NCBI RefSeq assembly: GCF_000349325.1
Contig: NC_020504.1
Coordinates: 1,116,001 to 1,180,000, forward strand
DNA length: 64,000 nucleotides
Source: Streptomyces davaonensis JCM 4913
GTDB taxonomy: Bacteria; Actinomycetota; Actinomycetes; Streptomycetales; Streptomycetaceae
Reading direction: 5' to 3'
Each line of letters opens with the position of its first letter. Within the stretch, counting starts at the first letter, position 1. Positions 15,108 to 23,853 of this stretch are shown here, one piece after another. The position numbers and the translations under genes were made by a program. The notes below the pieces were generated by a model. That model saw only the letters and a list, made by a program, of their open reading frames with translations. It did not search any database and was not told where the DNA came from.

Positions 15108-16610
15108 ATGTCCCAGAAGACCCTTACCGACAGCGCGCCCGTGGGTGCCGCGCAGGAGCCGCGGGGCGCCTCGGCCAAGCGGTGGTGGATCCTCGCGATC
15201 GTCGCCGTGGCGCAGCTCATGGTGGTGCTGGACGCCACCATCGTGAACATCGCGCTGCCCTCGGCCCAGGCCGATCTCGGCTTCACCGACGGCAACCGGC
15301 AGTGGATCGTCACGGCGTACGCGCTGGCGTTCGCCTCGCTGCTGCTGCTCGGCGGCCGGATAGCGGACCTGTTCGGCCGTAAGCCCGCCTTCCTGATCGG
15401 TGTGATCGGCTTCGCCGGCGCCTCGGCGCTGGGCGGTGCCGCCGGCAGCTTCGAGATGCTGGTCACCGCGCGCGCCCTCCAGGGTGCCTTCGGCGCTCTG
15501 CTCGCGCCCGCCGCACTCTCGCTGCTCAACACCACGTTCACCGACGCCCGCGAGCGCGCCAAGGCGTTCAGCGTGTACGGCGCCATCGCCGGTGCCGGTG
15601 GCGCGGTGGGCCTGCTGCTCGGCGGTGTGCTGACCGACGCGCTGGACTGGCGCTGGACGCTGTACGTGAACGTGCCGATCGCCCTGGTCGCCCTGGTCGG
15701 CGGCTGGCTGCTGCTCTCCAACCACCGGGACGCCGCGAACTCCAAGCTGGACGTGCCGGGCACGATCCTGGTCGCCGCAGGTCTGTTCGCCGTGGTCTAC
15801 GGCTTCTCCAACGCCGAGTCCCATGACTGGGGCTCCCCGCTGACCTGGGGCTTCCTGCTCGCGGGCGGCGTGCTGCTGGCGGCCTTCACCTGGTGGCAGA
15901 CCAAGGCCGCGCACCCGCTGCTGCCGCTGCGGATCCTGCTCGACCGCGACCGCGCGGCCTCCTTCCTCACCGTGCTGATCACCGGCGCGGGCATGTTCGG
16001 CGTGTTCCTCTTCCTCACCTACTACCTCCAGCTCAACCTGGGCTTCAGCCCGACCAAGACCGGTGTCGCCTTCCTGCCGATGGTCGGCGCGCTGATGATC
16101 GCGGCGCAGCTCGGCACCACGGCCCTGGTGCCGCGGATCGGCCCGAAGATCGTGCTCCCGCTGGGCTTCGCCATCGCCACCGGAGGCATGGCCTGGCTGA
16201 CCGGGATCGGCATCGGCTCGGACTATCTGACGGCCGTGCTGCCCCCGCTGGTCATCATCGGCTTCGGCCTCGGCCTGGTCATGCCGCCCGCGATGCAGCT
16301 GGCCACCGGCGGCGTGGCGGCCGAGGACGCGGGTGTGGCCTCCGCGACCGTCAACGCCATGCAGCAGGTGGGCGGTTCGATCGGTACGGCGCTGCTGAGC
16401 ACCCTCGCCGCGAGCGCGGCGACGGACTACCTGTCCGGCCGGGACGCCACCAGCAAGGTGGTTCAGGCCCAGGCGACGATCGAGAGCTACACCACCGCCT
16501 TCTGGTGGTCGGCGGGCCTGTTCGCCGCGGGCGCGGTGATCTCCTTCTTCCTCTTCCGGCGCGGGGTGCCGGAGCAGGACCCCGAGGCCGCACCCGTCGT
16601 ACACATGTGA
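15108..16610 (+). CDS. DHA2-family (14-helix) MFS multidrug exporter
   Basis: This 500-residue drug:proton antiporter is of the EmrB/QacA type. Helix 1 carries the family signature MVVLDATIVNIALPSAQ. Loop 2-3 has GGRIADLFGRKPAF, and motif C follows as AGAGGAVGLLLGGVLTD. About 14 hydrophobic helices can be counted. ATG 15108 is preferred over GTG 15042 because GGAG precedes it and the extension overlaps the operator. Two palindromes in the promoter imply repression relieved by an effector. Such transporters often export antibiotics; the substrate is unknown. A strong hairpin follows the gene. Confidence 0.9.
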   Translation: MSQKTLTDSAPVGAAQEPRGASAKRWWILAIVAVAQLMVVLDATIVNIALPSAQADLGFTDGNRQWIVTAYALAFASLLLLGGRIADLFGRKPAFLIGVIGFAGASALGGAAGSFEMLVTARALQGAFGALLAPAALSLLNTTFTDARERAKAFSVYGAIAGAGGAVGLLLGGVLTDALDWRWTLYVNVPIALVALVGGWLLLSNHRDAANSKLDVPGTILVAAGLFAVVYGFSNAESHDWGSPLTWGFLLAGGVLLAAFTWWQTKAAHPLLPLRILLDRDRAASFLTVLITGAGMFGVFLFLTYYLQLNLGFSPTKTGVAFLPMVGALMIAAQLGTTALVPRIGPKIVLPLGFAIATGGMAWLTGIGIGSDYLTAVLPPLVIIGFGLGLVMPPAMQLATGGVAAEDAGVASATVNAMQQVGGSIGTALLSTLAASAATDYLSGRDATSKVVQAQATIESYTTAFWWSAGLFAAGAVISFFLFRRGVPEQDPEAAPVVHM

Positions 16611-16636
16611 CCGAAGCAGTCCGCAGGAGCCGCAGT

Positions 16637-16668
16637 GGGGCCGCCGTCCGCAGGGAGACGGCGGCCCC
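16637..16668 (+). terminator. Hairpin terminator after MFS gene
   Basis: Twelve-base perfect arms (GGGGCCGCCGTC at 16637-16648, complement at 16657-16668) surround an 8-base loop 27 bases after the stop codon. Confidence 0.82.
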
Positions 16669-16749
16669 TCGCCCGTGCGATCGGCCGGATTTGATCGTCG
16701 ATGAAGCGCTCTCCGTTCGCCCTGGCGGGAATCGGGTAACCACGGGTCC

Positions 16750-17757
16750 ATGCGAATCAGCGTGGTGGATGTGGGTTCGAACACGGTCCGACTGGTGGTG
16801 GCGGACGCCCGGGGCGGGATTCCGCTGCCGGTGCACACCGCCAAGTGGCGGCTGCGGCTGGCCGAACATGTCCGTCCGGGGGACGCGATTCCGGAGGAGG
16901 CCGTCGAGCGGCTGGTGCTCGCGGTGGCCGAGGCGAGCCGGACCGCGGCCCGGTGGCGCGCGGCCGAGCCGCCGGCCTTCGCCACGGCCGTGGTGCGGTC
17001 CGCCCCAAACCGGGACGAGGTGCTGCGCACGGTCCGGGCGCGGACGGGGGTGGATCTGTGCACCCTGCCGGGCGAGGTGGAGGCCGAGCTGACGTTTCTC
17101 GGGGCGCGGCGGTGGATGGGCTGGCGGTCGGGGCCGCTCGCGCTGCTGGACATCGGCGGCGGCTCGCTGGAGGTGGCCTTCGGCCGCGGCCGGCTGCCGG
17201 ACTTCGCCGCCTCGCTGCCGCTCGGCGCGGGACGGCTGACCCATGAGTTCTTCGACGGCGACGGTCCACCGGATCCCGAGCAGGTCCGGGCACTGCGCCG
17301 CAAGGTCCGCCATCAACTGCGGGACGTGGCCGCCCGGATCCGCTGGGAGGCCCCGCGTACGGCGGTGGCGACCTCACGGACGTTCCAGCAGCTCGGCCGA
17401 TTGTGCGGAGCCGCGCCCGGGCGTGACGGCCCGTTCGTCGAACGCCTCCTGCACCGCCGCGATCTGCGCGGGGCGGCCGAGAAACTGGCCGCGCTGCCCG
17501 CCCCCGACCGCGCCCTGCTCCCCGGCATCTCCGCGCCGCGCGCCGCCCAGAGCCTGGCCGGAGCGGTGGTGGCCCACACGGCGATGCAGCTGACGGGCCT
17601 GAGAACCCTCACTGTCTGCCCCTGGGCCATCCGCGAGGGAGTCCTCCTGCGCCATATCGAGGACGGCGCGACCTGGTGGTCCCGGGTCGCCCACCTCGAC
17701 GAGGCCCCGGCCCCGCCCGATCCGGTGCCGCTGCGCCTGGCGGGCGCGACCACCTGA
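16750..17757 (+). CDS. Ppx/GppA-family phosphatase
   Basis: This 335-residue protein belongs to the exopolyphosphatase/guanosine-pentaphosphatase family with an actin-like ATPase fold. The phosphate-binding start VVDVGSNTVRLVV and the second motif ALLDIGGGSLEV are intact, as is the Glu-rich EVEAELTFLGA segment. It lacks the C-terminal HD domain of the longer E. coli enzymes, like many actinobacterial versions. The family degrades polyphosphate or pppGpp in the cytoplasm. ATG 16750 is the only start giving the intact first strand. It is monocistronic, between the MFS terminator and a VOC gene. Which substrate it uses cannot be read from the sequence. Confidence 0.88.
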   Translation: MRISVVDVGSNTVRLVVADARGGIPLPVHTAKWRLRLAEHVRPGDAIPEEAVERLVLAVAEASRTAARWRAAEPPAFATAVVRSAPNRDEVLRTVRARTGVDLCTLPGEVEAELTFLGARRWMGWRSGPLALLDIGGGSLEVAFGRGRLPDFAASLPLGAGRLTHEFFDGDGPPDPEQVRALRRKVRHQLRDVAARIRWEAPRTAVATSRTFQQLGRLCGAAPGRDGPFVERLLHRRDLRGAAEKLAALPAPDRALLPGISAPRAAQSLAGAVVAHTAMQLTGLRTLTVCPWAIREGVLLRHIEDGATWWSRVAHLDEAPAPPDPVPLRLAGATT

Positions 17758-17909
17758 GCGACGACGCGAGGAAATCGGCGGCGGAGCGATGAGTTTCGCG
17801 GGCCTGCCGGGTCTGCCCTTCGAAAGGCGGACCGGCCGCCCGTCCTGTCGTGCGTGCGCGTCGGGCCGGTGCCAGGCTGGCGTGGCACGGAACAGTGAAG
17901 GGAAACCTC

Positions 17910-18710
17910 ATGATCACCACCGAATCCACTCCCGGCGTCCCCTGTTGGATCGATCTCGGCGCACCCGACGTACCCGCAGCCGCGGCCTTCTACGGCACCG
18001 TGCTCGGCTGGAGTTACGAGCCCATGGAGGGCGGCGGCGAGGACATGGAGGGCGGGATGTTCCGCCGGGACGGCAAGACCGTCGCGGGACTCGGCAAGCT
18101 CACCGAGGAGGGCGCCCGCTCGGCCTGGATGATCTACTACAACGTCGCCGACGCCGACGCCACCACCCAGGCGGTCGAGAAGGCGGGCGGCACGGTGCGG
18201 GTCCCGCCGCGCGACCTCGGCGACTGGGGCCGGATGGCCCAGTTCAACGATCCGCTGGGCGGCCAGTTCGCCGTCTGGCAGCCCGGCACGGACACCGGCA
18301 TGGAGCTGGTGGAAAAGCCGGGCTCGCTGTCCTGGACCGAGCTGTACACCACCGACGCCGACGGGGCGAAGAAGTTCTACGGCGACGTCTTCGGCTGGTC
18401 GTACAGCGACATGGAACTGCCGGGCGGCGGCGGTACGTACTCCCTGATCACCCCGGAGGGGCTGCCGGAGGAGCGGATGCAGGGCGGCATCATGGCCCTG
18501 CCCAAGGAGCACCTCGCCCTGACCGGCGGGAAGCCGTACTGGCACCCGGTCTTCAACGTGGAGGACTGCGACGCCGCGGTCGCCCGGGTCACCGGCGCGG
18601 GCGGCAGTGTGCAGATGGGCCCCGAGGACGCCGAGGGCGTGGGCCGGCTCGCCGTCTGCGTGGACCCGGCGGGCGCGGACTTCGTCGTACTCAAGCCCGT
18701 CGAGAGCTGA
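17910..18710 (+). CDS. Two-domain VOC (glyoxalase-fold) protein
   Basis: This 266-residue protein contains two tandem VOC domains, residues about 8-125 and 140-262. Each starts with the W-x-(D/E)-L ... A-x-x-F-Y-G-x-V-x-G-W pattern (GAPDVPAAAAFYGTVLGW and TTDADGAKKFYGDVFGWSY). It resembles the actinobacterial CFP30/CFP32 glyoxylase-like proteins, whose metal ligands and reactions are mostly uncharacterised. ATG 17910 has a GAAGGGA ribosome site and excludes an Arg-rich extension. It is followed by a strong hairpin and the convergent protease-inhibitor gene. Confidence 0.87.
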   Translation: MITTESTPGVPCWIDLGAPDVPAAAAFYGTVLGWSYEPMEGGGEDMEGGMFRRDGKTVAGLGKLTEEGARSAWMIYYNVADADATTQAVEKAGGTVRVPPRDLGDWGRMAQFNDPLGGQFAVWQPGTDTGMELVEKPGSLSWTELYTTDADGAKKFYGDVFGWSYSDMELPGGGGTYSLITPEGLPEERMQGGIMALPKEHLALTGGKPYWHPVFNVEDCDAAVARVTGAGGSVQMGPEDAEGVGRLAVCVDPAGADFVVLKPVES

Positions 18711-18732
18711 ACCCGTGGGGTGAACGCGAGGT

Positions 18733-18765
18733 GCCGGCCGGGCGGCCCCACTCCGCCCGGCCGGC
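18733..18765. terminator. Bidirectional hairpin terminator
   Basis: Thirteen-base perfect arms (GCCGGCCGGGCGG at 18733-18745 and its complement at 18753-18765) flank a 7-base loop between the VOC gene and the convergent inhibitor gene. Confidence 0.82.
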
Positions 18766-18859
18766 CCCCGAGACGGGATCACCGGCTCCGAGACAGGACC
18801 CGCGCTCCCCAGCCACGGGCCGCTGCGCTTGTTCACGGAGACCATGCGATCCCGGTCCC

Positions 18860-19294
18860 TCAGAACGCGAAGACGCTCGCGCCGAGGGAGCTCTTCACGC
18901 ACTCGTTGGAGTAGGTCCGCTCGTACGAGACCCGTTGGCCCCGCCAGACGCCGTCGACCGTGACGACGACGGGGTCGTACTCCCTGGTGCACAGCATGTC
19001 GTCGGCGCTCGCGAGCGCGTCGAAGTCCCCTTGGGCGGCGCGCAGTTCGGCGCATGCCGCAGCCGGGTCCGGGTGCGTGCCGGAGGGCGCGGGGGCGCAG
19101 ACCAGGGTGACGGCGCGCTCCGGGGCGGCGAGCGCCGAGCTCTCACCGTGCGCCACGGTGAGCACCAGCGCCGAGGGGGCGTAGAGCGAGGCGGGCGCGG
19201 GGCCGGGAGCCGCGGGGGCGGCCGCGGCGAAGGGGCCGCAGACGGCGGCGGCCGTCAGGCCGAGGGTCGCTGCCCAGCGCGCGGTGTTCCGCAT
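18860..19294 (-). CDS. Secreted Streptomyces subtilisin inhibitor (SSI) family protein, P1 Arg
   Basis: This 144-residue precursor has a signal peptide (about residues 1-32) and a mature inhibitor with four Cys in the SSI pattern (TLVCAP, AACAEL, MLCTRE, NECVKS). The reactive-site loop reads CTREYDP, where SSI itself has CPMVYDP. By alignment the P1 residue is Arg, which suggests inhibition of trypsin-like proteases as well as subtilisin. SSI proteins form secreted homodimers and control extracellular proteases before aerial growth. ATG 19294 has GGAAGG nine bases upstream; ATG 19303 overlaps that site. Its likely targets are secreted proteases, although the streptogrisin at 3.9-5.2 kb is not shown to be one. 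Confidence 0.93.
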   Translation of the reverse strand: MRNTARWAATLGLTAAAVCGPFAAAAPAAPGPAPASLYAPSALVLTVAHGESSALAAPERAVTLVCAPAPSGTHPDPAAACAELRAAQGDFDALASADDMLCTREYDPVVVTVDGVWRGQRVSYERTYSNECVKSSLGASVFAF

Positions 19295-19618
19295 TGTGTG
19301 CATCCTTCCGCTCGATTCGGGGGTGTGCCGGGGCCCGCCCGATGAGGCCGGAACCGGCGACCGCGAGTCTGCCGAGTCCGCCGCCGGAACACACATCGAA
19401 CCCACGCGTTTCAGTAACCTTGTGTGTTGAATCAGTGGCGCGAAGTGACGGAATTCGAACGTTCCAACCCCGCGAGTTGGCCGTTCTTGATCGCCCGAAG
19501 CAGCCAAGTGGCCGAATTCCGGCTGTTCCTTAATCGGCCTGAAACATTCCGATTCCGCTCTCGGCCGATCCCTCCGCACCCCCTTGTGTTCATGTTCGAG
19601 CCGAGTAATCGTAATTAC
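19295..19618. other. Divergent intergenic region, SSI / RHH-like protein genes
   Basis: This stretch of about 320 bases is AT-richer than its surroundings and holds the inhibitor promoter on the minus strand. In-frame codons upstream of 19619 (from TTG 19424 or ATG 19592) are open, so the downstream start is uncertain. I see no clear operator. Confidence 0.4.
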
Positions 19619-20191
19619 ATGATTACGAGCGAACAACGAGAGAAGCTGCGCGGCTGGTTCGCCGGCCGCCTGCCCGACGATCTCTTCGAGCAGCTGACCG
19701 AGGTGACGGTCGACCGCGAGGAGATCACGGTGATCGGCCGCATCCCCGGCCCCCGGCTCGCCGAGGACGCCTCGGACGCCGAGCGGGACGCGGCCGTACA
19801 GGGACGGATCCAGGAGTTCCGGGAGCGCACCCGGCAGGACCGGATGGCCGTGGCCCGGGAGGCGGAGCACCGGTTCGGCCGGAAGGTCTCCTGGGGTGTG
19901 GAGTGCGGCGCCGAACGCGCGCTGTTCACGCATGTCGCGGCGCCCGTGATGACCCGGCTCCGGCAGCCGGAGCGGCAGGTGCTGGACACGCTGATCGCGG
20001 GCGGGGTGGCCCGCAGCCGCAGCGAGGCCCTCGCCTGGTGCGTCCGGCTGGTCCAGCGCCACACCGACGACTGGCTCACCGAACTGCGCGAATCCCTGGA
20101 ACACGTCCAGCGGGTCCGCGCCCAGGGCCCGGACGCCGAAGCCGGGCAAGCGACGGACGAATCATCCACCGACGAACCGAAGGATGGATGA
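19619..20191 (+). CDS. Conserved hypothetical protein, possible RHH-like C-terminus
   Basis: This 190-residue soluble protein begins [21 protein letters not shown]. Residues about 5-90 are acidic and helical. A segment near 130-155 ([20 protein letters not shown]) has the beta-helix-turn-helix spacing of ribbon-helix-helix proteins (strand, then S-x-S-E-A-L-x-W helix). The tail is acidic and polar. I recognise no enzyme motif. ATG 19619 is a reasonable start, but no Shine-Dalgarno precedes it, so ATG 19592 (MFEPSNRN) remains possible. It is divergent from the inhibitor gene. It might be a DNA-binding or chaperone-like regulator, with low certainty. Confidence 0.6.
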   Translation: MITSEQREKLRGWFAGRLPDDLFEQLTEVTVDREEITVIGRIPGPRLAEDASDAERDAAVQGRIQEFRERTRQDRMAVAREAEHRFGRKVSWGVECGAERALFTHVAAPVMTRLRQPERQVLDTLIAGGVARSRSEALAWCVRLVQRHTDDWLTELRESLEHVQRVRAQGPDAEAGQATDESSTDEPKDG

Positions 20192-20351
20192 ATCACCACC
20201 TGGTTGAAGGCTTGACCAGACCGTACGGTCGGCAGATCCCCGAGGGACGGCCTCATGTCGCCGCGCACACCCCCGCGCCCGCGAACGGCCGTCCCCTCCC
20301 CGCCGTCGCGCCACCCGCGCTCCACCGCCCGCCCCGCCGCTGGAGCCCACG

Positions 20352-21917
20352 TTGTCCTCGACTCCCCCTTCCCTCACCGAGGTCGAGACCCACGGCGTCG
20401 ACCGCATCCCCGACGCCGACCGCACCGCCACCCCGCTGGATCTGTTCCGGCTCGCCTTCGGCGGCGCCAACACCTTCTCCACCTGCGTCCTCGGCGCCTT
20501 CCCGATCCTGTTCGGGCTCTCCTTCCGGCAGGGCCTCGCCGCCACCCTCCTCGGAGTGGTCGCGGGCGCGCTGATCCTCTGCCCGATGGCCGTGTTCGGC
20601 CCGGTCAACGGCACCAACAACGCCGTCTCCTCCTCCGCTCACCTCGGCGTGCACGGCCGGGTGGTCGGCTCGTTCCTCTCCCTGCTGACCGCGGTCGCCT
20701 TCTTCTCGATCTCGGTGTGGAGCTCCGGCGACGCCCTGGTCGGCGGCGCGCACCGGCTCTTCGGCCTGAGCCGCGGGAACCTGTCGTACGTCGTCGCCTA
20801 CGCACTGTTCGCCGGTCTCGTCCTCGCGGTGTGCGTGTACGGCTTCCGGTTCATGCTGTTCGTCAACAAGGTCGCCGTGATCTCCGCGAGCCTGCTGTTC
20901 GTGCTCGGCGCGGTGGCCTTCGCCGGTGACTTCGATCCGTCGTACGCGGGCGTGTTCACCGACTCAGCCGACGCCGCGACGCAGTCCCTGTTCTGGCCGT
21001 CCTTCATCGGCGCGGCGCTGATCGTGCTGTCCAACCCGGTGTCGTTCGGGGCGTTCCTCGGCGACTGGTCGCGCTACATCCCGGCGAGCACCCCGCGCCG
21101 CAAGGTCGTCGGCGCCGCGTTCCTGTCGCAGATCGCCACCCTGCTGCCGTTCCTCTTCGGCCTTTCGACCGCGAGCATCATCGCCGACAAGGCGCCCGAG
21201 TACGTCGATCCGGCCGCCCCCGACTTCGTCGGCGGACTGCTCGCCGTCTCCCCCGGCTGGTACTTCCTGCCGGTCTGCCTGATCGCCCTGATCGGCGGCA
21301 TGTCGACGGGCACCACGGCGCTGTACGGCACCGGGCTCGACTTCTCCTCGGTGTTCCCGCGGCTGTCGCGGGTGCAGGCGACCGTGCTGGTCGGCGCGTT
21401 GGCCATCGCGTTCATCTTCATCGGGCGGTTCGCGCTGGACCTGGTGCAGTCGATCTCCACCTTCGCCACGATGATCATCACCTGCACCACTCCGTGGATG
21501 GTCGTGATGATGCTGGGCTTCTGGACCCGGCGCGGTTGGTACGACCCCGACGCCCTCCAGGTCTTCAACCGCCGTCAGCGCGGCGGCCGGTACTGGTTCG
21601 CGCACGGCTGGAACTGGCGCGGCATGACCGCCTGGTGGGTCTCGGCGCTGCTCGGGGTGCTCTTCACCAACATCCCCGGCCAGTTCGTCGGCCCCTTCGG
21701 CGACCTCGCGAACGGCGTCGACATCAGCCTGCCGCTCTCCATGGCGGTGGCCGCCGTGCTGTTCCTGGCGCTGCTGCGGCTGTTCCCCGAACCCCGGGCG
21801 GTCTACGGGCCCGAGGGCGCGCGGCTGGCCCGCACGGTCGACAGCCCCGTCCCGCCGATCACCGGGCCGGGCGCCGGGGCGCCGTTGTCAGACCCCTCGG
21901 CTACGTTGCGGGCATGA
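20352..21917 (+). CDS. NCS1-family nucleobase permease
   Basis: This 521-residue membrane protein has about 12 helices and belongs to the purine-cytosine permease family. Helix 1 carries TPLDLFRLAFGGANTFST and helix 2 the FGPVNGTNNAVSSSAHLG segment. Helix 8 has MSTGTTALYGTGLDFSSVFPRL. It probably imports cytosine, purines, hydantoins or related compounds with H+ or Na+. TTG 20352 follows a GGAG site; the next in-frame start would cut into the conserved N-terminus. The stop overlaps the ATG of the hydrolase gene (ATGA), so the two are co-translated. That pairing suggests import of a compound cleaved by the hydrolase, which is an inference. Confidence 0.88.
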   Translation: MSSTPPSLTEVETHGVDRIPDADRTATPLDLFRLAFGGANTFSTCVLGAFPILFGLSFRQGLAATLLGVVAGALILCPMAVFGPVNGTNNAVSSSAHLGVHGRVVGSFLSLLTAVAFFSISVWSSGDALVGGAHRLFGLSRGNLSYVVAYALFAGLVLAVCVYGFRFMLFVNKVAVISASLLFVLGAVAFAGDFDPSYAGVFTDSADAATQSLFWPSFIGAALIVLSNPVSFGAFLGDWSRYIPASTPRRKVVGAAFLSQIATLLPFLFGLSTASIIADKAPEYVDPAAPDFVGGLLAVSPGWYFLPVCLIALIGGMSTGTTALYGTGLDFSSVFPRLSRVQATVLVGALAIAFIFIGRFALDLVQSISTFATMIITCTTPWMVVMMLGFWTRRGWYDPDALQVFNRRQRGGRYWFAHGWNWRGMTAWWVSALLGVLFTNIPGQFVGPFGDLANGVDISLPLSMAVAAVLFLALLRLFPEPRAVYGPEGARLARTVDSPVPPITGPGAGAPLSDPSATLRA

Positions 21918-22609
21918 CGCGATTCGTACTAGTAGCAGGTGCGTGGCTCGGGGCGTGGGCGTGGGACGAGGTGGCGGCGGAACTGCGCGCGGCCGGACAT
22001 GAGGCGTATCCGCTGACGCTGACGGGCCTCGCCGAGAAGCGGGACGTCCCGGCCGGGCTGGAGACCCATGTCCAGGACATCGTCGACGAGGTGGAGCGCC
22101 TCGATCTGCGCGAGGTCGTCCTCGTCGGGCACAGCTACGCGGGTGTGCCGGTCGGGCAGGCGGCGGAGCGGATCGGCGAACGGCTGGGGCGGGTGGTGCT
22201 CGTCGACGCCAATGTCCCGGTCGACGGCGAGTCGTTCCTCGCCGGCTGGCCGAGCGATTTCGTGCGGGAGGCCATCGCCGCGCACGACGGCTTCTGGCCG
22301 TGCCCCGACCCGGCCGAGTTCGCCGGCCAGGGACTGACGGACGACCAGGTGGCGAGACTCGTCGCCGGTGCCACCGCGCACCCCGGCGCCACGCTCACCG
22401 AACCGGCGGTCCTGTCCCGCCCGTTCGGCGAGCTGCCCGGCACGTACATCAAGTGCCTGCTGGACGGCGAGGAGCCGTGGGGCGCGGCGGCCGAGCTGCT
22501 GAAGAGCGAGCGCTGGAATCTGGTCGATCTCGACACCGGGCACTGGCCGATGTTCTCGCGGCCCCGCGAACTCGCCGGGATCCTGGCGGCGTCGACGAAG
22601 GGCACCTGA
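21914..22609 (+). CDS. Alpha/beta-hydrolase (EstC/HNL-like)
   Basis: This 231-residue enzyme has the alpha/beta-hydrolase core of the small esterase/hydroxynitrile-lyase-like group. The oxyanion-side motif FVLVAGAWLGAWAWDEV sits at residues 4-20. The nucleophile elbow GHSYAG is near residue 74, and the catalytic His is in DTGHWPM near residue 213. The family hydrolyses small esters or C-C bonds; the substrate is unknown. It overlaps the upstream permease by four bases. It is probably part of one transport/degradation unit. Confidence 0.86.
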   Translation: MTRFVLVAGAWLGAWAWDEVAAELRAAGHEAYPLTLTGLAEKRDVPAGLETHVQDIVDEVERLDLREVVLVGHSYAGVPVGQAAERIGERLGRVVLVDANVPVDGESFLAGWPSDFVREAIAAHDGFWPCPDPAEFAGQGLTDDQVARLVAGATAHPGATLTEPAVLSRPFGELPGTYIKCLLDGEEPWGAAAELLKSERWNLVDLDTGHWPMFSRPRELAGILAASTKGT

Positions 22610-22624
22610 CCCACCACCCCTGCC

Positions 22625-22636
22625 TACCGGTCGGTA
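22625..22636 (+). promoter_or_regulatory. TetR-type operator palindrome
   Basis: TACCGGTCGGTA is a 12-base inverted repeat (TACCG-GT-CGGTA) placed 48 bases before the oxidase start. It has the form of common TetR-family operators. No TetR gene adjoins it, so a regulator elsewhere must be assumed. Confidence 0.6.
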
Positions 22637-22683
22637 TGGTCTGCGTACTGCGCGTTCTCAACGACGAGGGGCGGACCGACGGC

Positions 22684-23853
22684 ATGGGCAAGCACTGGGC
22701 GGACTTCCAGTACGAGATCTACCTCAACGGCATGACGGGGGCCGTACCCCGGCTGCCCACCGATCTGACCCGCCTCGAGGAGCTGACCGAGCAGCGCCTC
22801 GGGCCGGGCCCGGTCGGCTATGTCGCCGGAAGCGCCGGGGACGGCAGCACCGCGCGCGCCAACCGGGCGGCCCTGAAGCAGCACCGGATCGTGCCGCGCA
22901 TGCTGCGGGACGTGCACGAGCGGGATCTGTCGGTCGAGGTGCTGGGCCGCGCGCTGCCCGCGCCGCTGACGCTGGCGCCGGTCGGCGTGCTGTCGATCAT
23001 GCACCCGGACGCCGAGTCCGCCGCCGCCCGCGCCGCCGCCGCGCAGGGCGTGCCGTTCGTCCTGTCCTCGGCGTCCAGCACCCCCATGGAGCAGGTCGCC
23101 GAGGCGATGGGCGACGCCGAGCGCTGGTTCCAGCTGTACTGGCCCAAGGACCCCGAGGTGGCGCTCAGCTTCCTGAACCGGGCGAAGGCGGCCGGGTACA
23201 CCGCGCTCGTGGTCACCCTGGACACACCGCTGCTGGCGTGGCGGCCCCGCGATCTGGACCAGGCGTATCTGCCGTTCCTGCACGGTGTGGGCACCGCCAA
23301 CTACTTCACCGACCCGGCGTTCCGGGCGGGCCTGGCCAAGCCGGTGCACGAGGACCCGAACGCCGCGGTGATGCACTTCGTGGGCATGTTCGCCGATCCC
23401 GGGAAGACCTGGCCGGACCTGGCGTTCCTGCGGGAGCACTGGGACGGCCCGATCGTGCTGAAGGGGATCCTGCACCCCGACGACGCGCGGGCGGCCGCCG
23501 ACGCCGGGATGGACGGGGTCGTCGTCTCCAACCACGGCGGCCGGCAGGTGGCCGGTTCGATCGCGGCGGCCGAGGCGCTGCCGGGGGTCGTCAAGGCGGT
23601 CGGGGACCGGCTCACCGTGCTCTTCGACAGCGGGATCCGCACCGGCGACGACATCTTCAAGGCGCTCGCGCTCGGCGCCGAGGCGGTGCTCGTCGGACGG
23701 CCGTACGTCTACGGGCTCGGCCTGGACGGACAGGCGGGCGTCGAGCACGTCATCCGCTGTCTGCTCGCCGAACTCGACCTCACCCTGGCCCTGTCGGGGC
23801 ACGCGGGACCGGGCACGCTGAGCCCGGCAGACCTCACCGAGGGGCGCGCATGA
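22684..23853 (+). CDS. FMN-dependent alpha-hydroxy-acid oxidase (lactate 2-monooxygenase-like)
   Basis: This 389-residue flavoenzyme of the glycolate oxidase family has a TIM barrel. Residues near the start, WADFQYEIYLNG, are typical of the lactate monooxygenase-like branch. The active-site region SNHGGRQ carries the catalytic His and Arg. FMN-binding segments include LAPVGVLSIMHPD, LKGILHPDDARAAADAGMDGVVV and FDSGIRTGDDIFKALALGAEAVLVGR. The reaction would be oxidation of an L-2-hydroxyacid by O2. ATG 22684 follows GAGGGG; an upstream ATG (22636) would overlap the operator. It overlaps the next gene by four bases. The pair may convert 2-hydroxy and 2-keto acids in both directions. Confidence 0.9.
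   Translation: MGKHWADFQYEIYLNGMTGAVPRLPTDLTRLEELTEQRLGPGPVGYVAGSAGDGSTARANRAALKQHRIVPRMLRDVHERDLSVEVLGRALPAPLTLAPVGVLSIMHPDAESAAARAAAAQGVPFVLSSASSTPMEQVAEAMGDAERWFQLYWPKDPEVALSFLNRAKAAGYTALVVTLDTPLLAWRPRDLDQAYLPFLHGVGTANYFTDPAFRAGLAKPVHEDPNAAVMHFVGMFADPGKTWPDLAFLREHWDGPIVLKGILHPDDARAAADAGMDGVVVSNHGGRQVAGSIAAAEALPGVVKAVGDRLTVLFDSGIRTGDDIFKALALGAEAVLVGRPYVYGLGLDGQAGVEHVIRCLLAELDLTLALSGHAGPGTLSPADLTEGRA

Noticed and set aside
14973..17303. 776-codon minus-strand ORF opposite the MFS and Ppx genes
   Set aside because: Translation is low-complexity and covers two well-supported genes on the plus strand, including transmembrane and phosphatase motifs.
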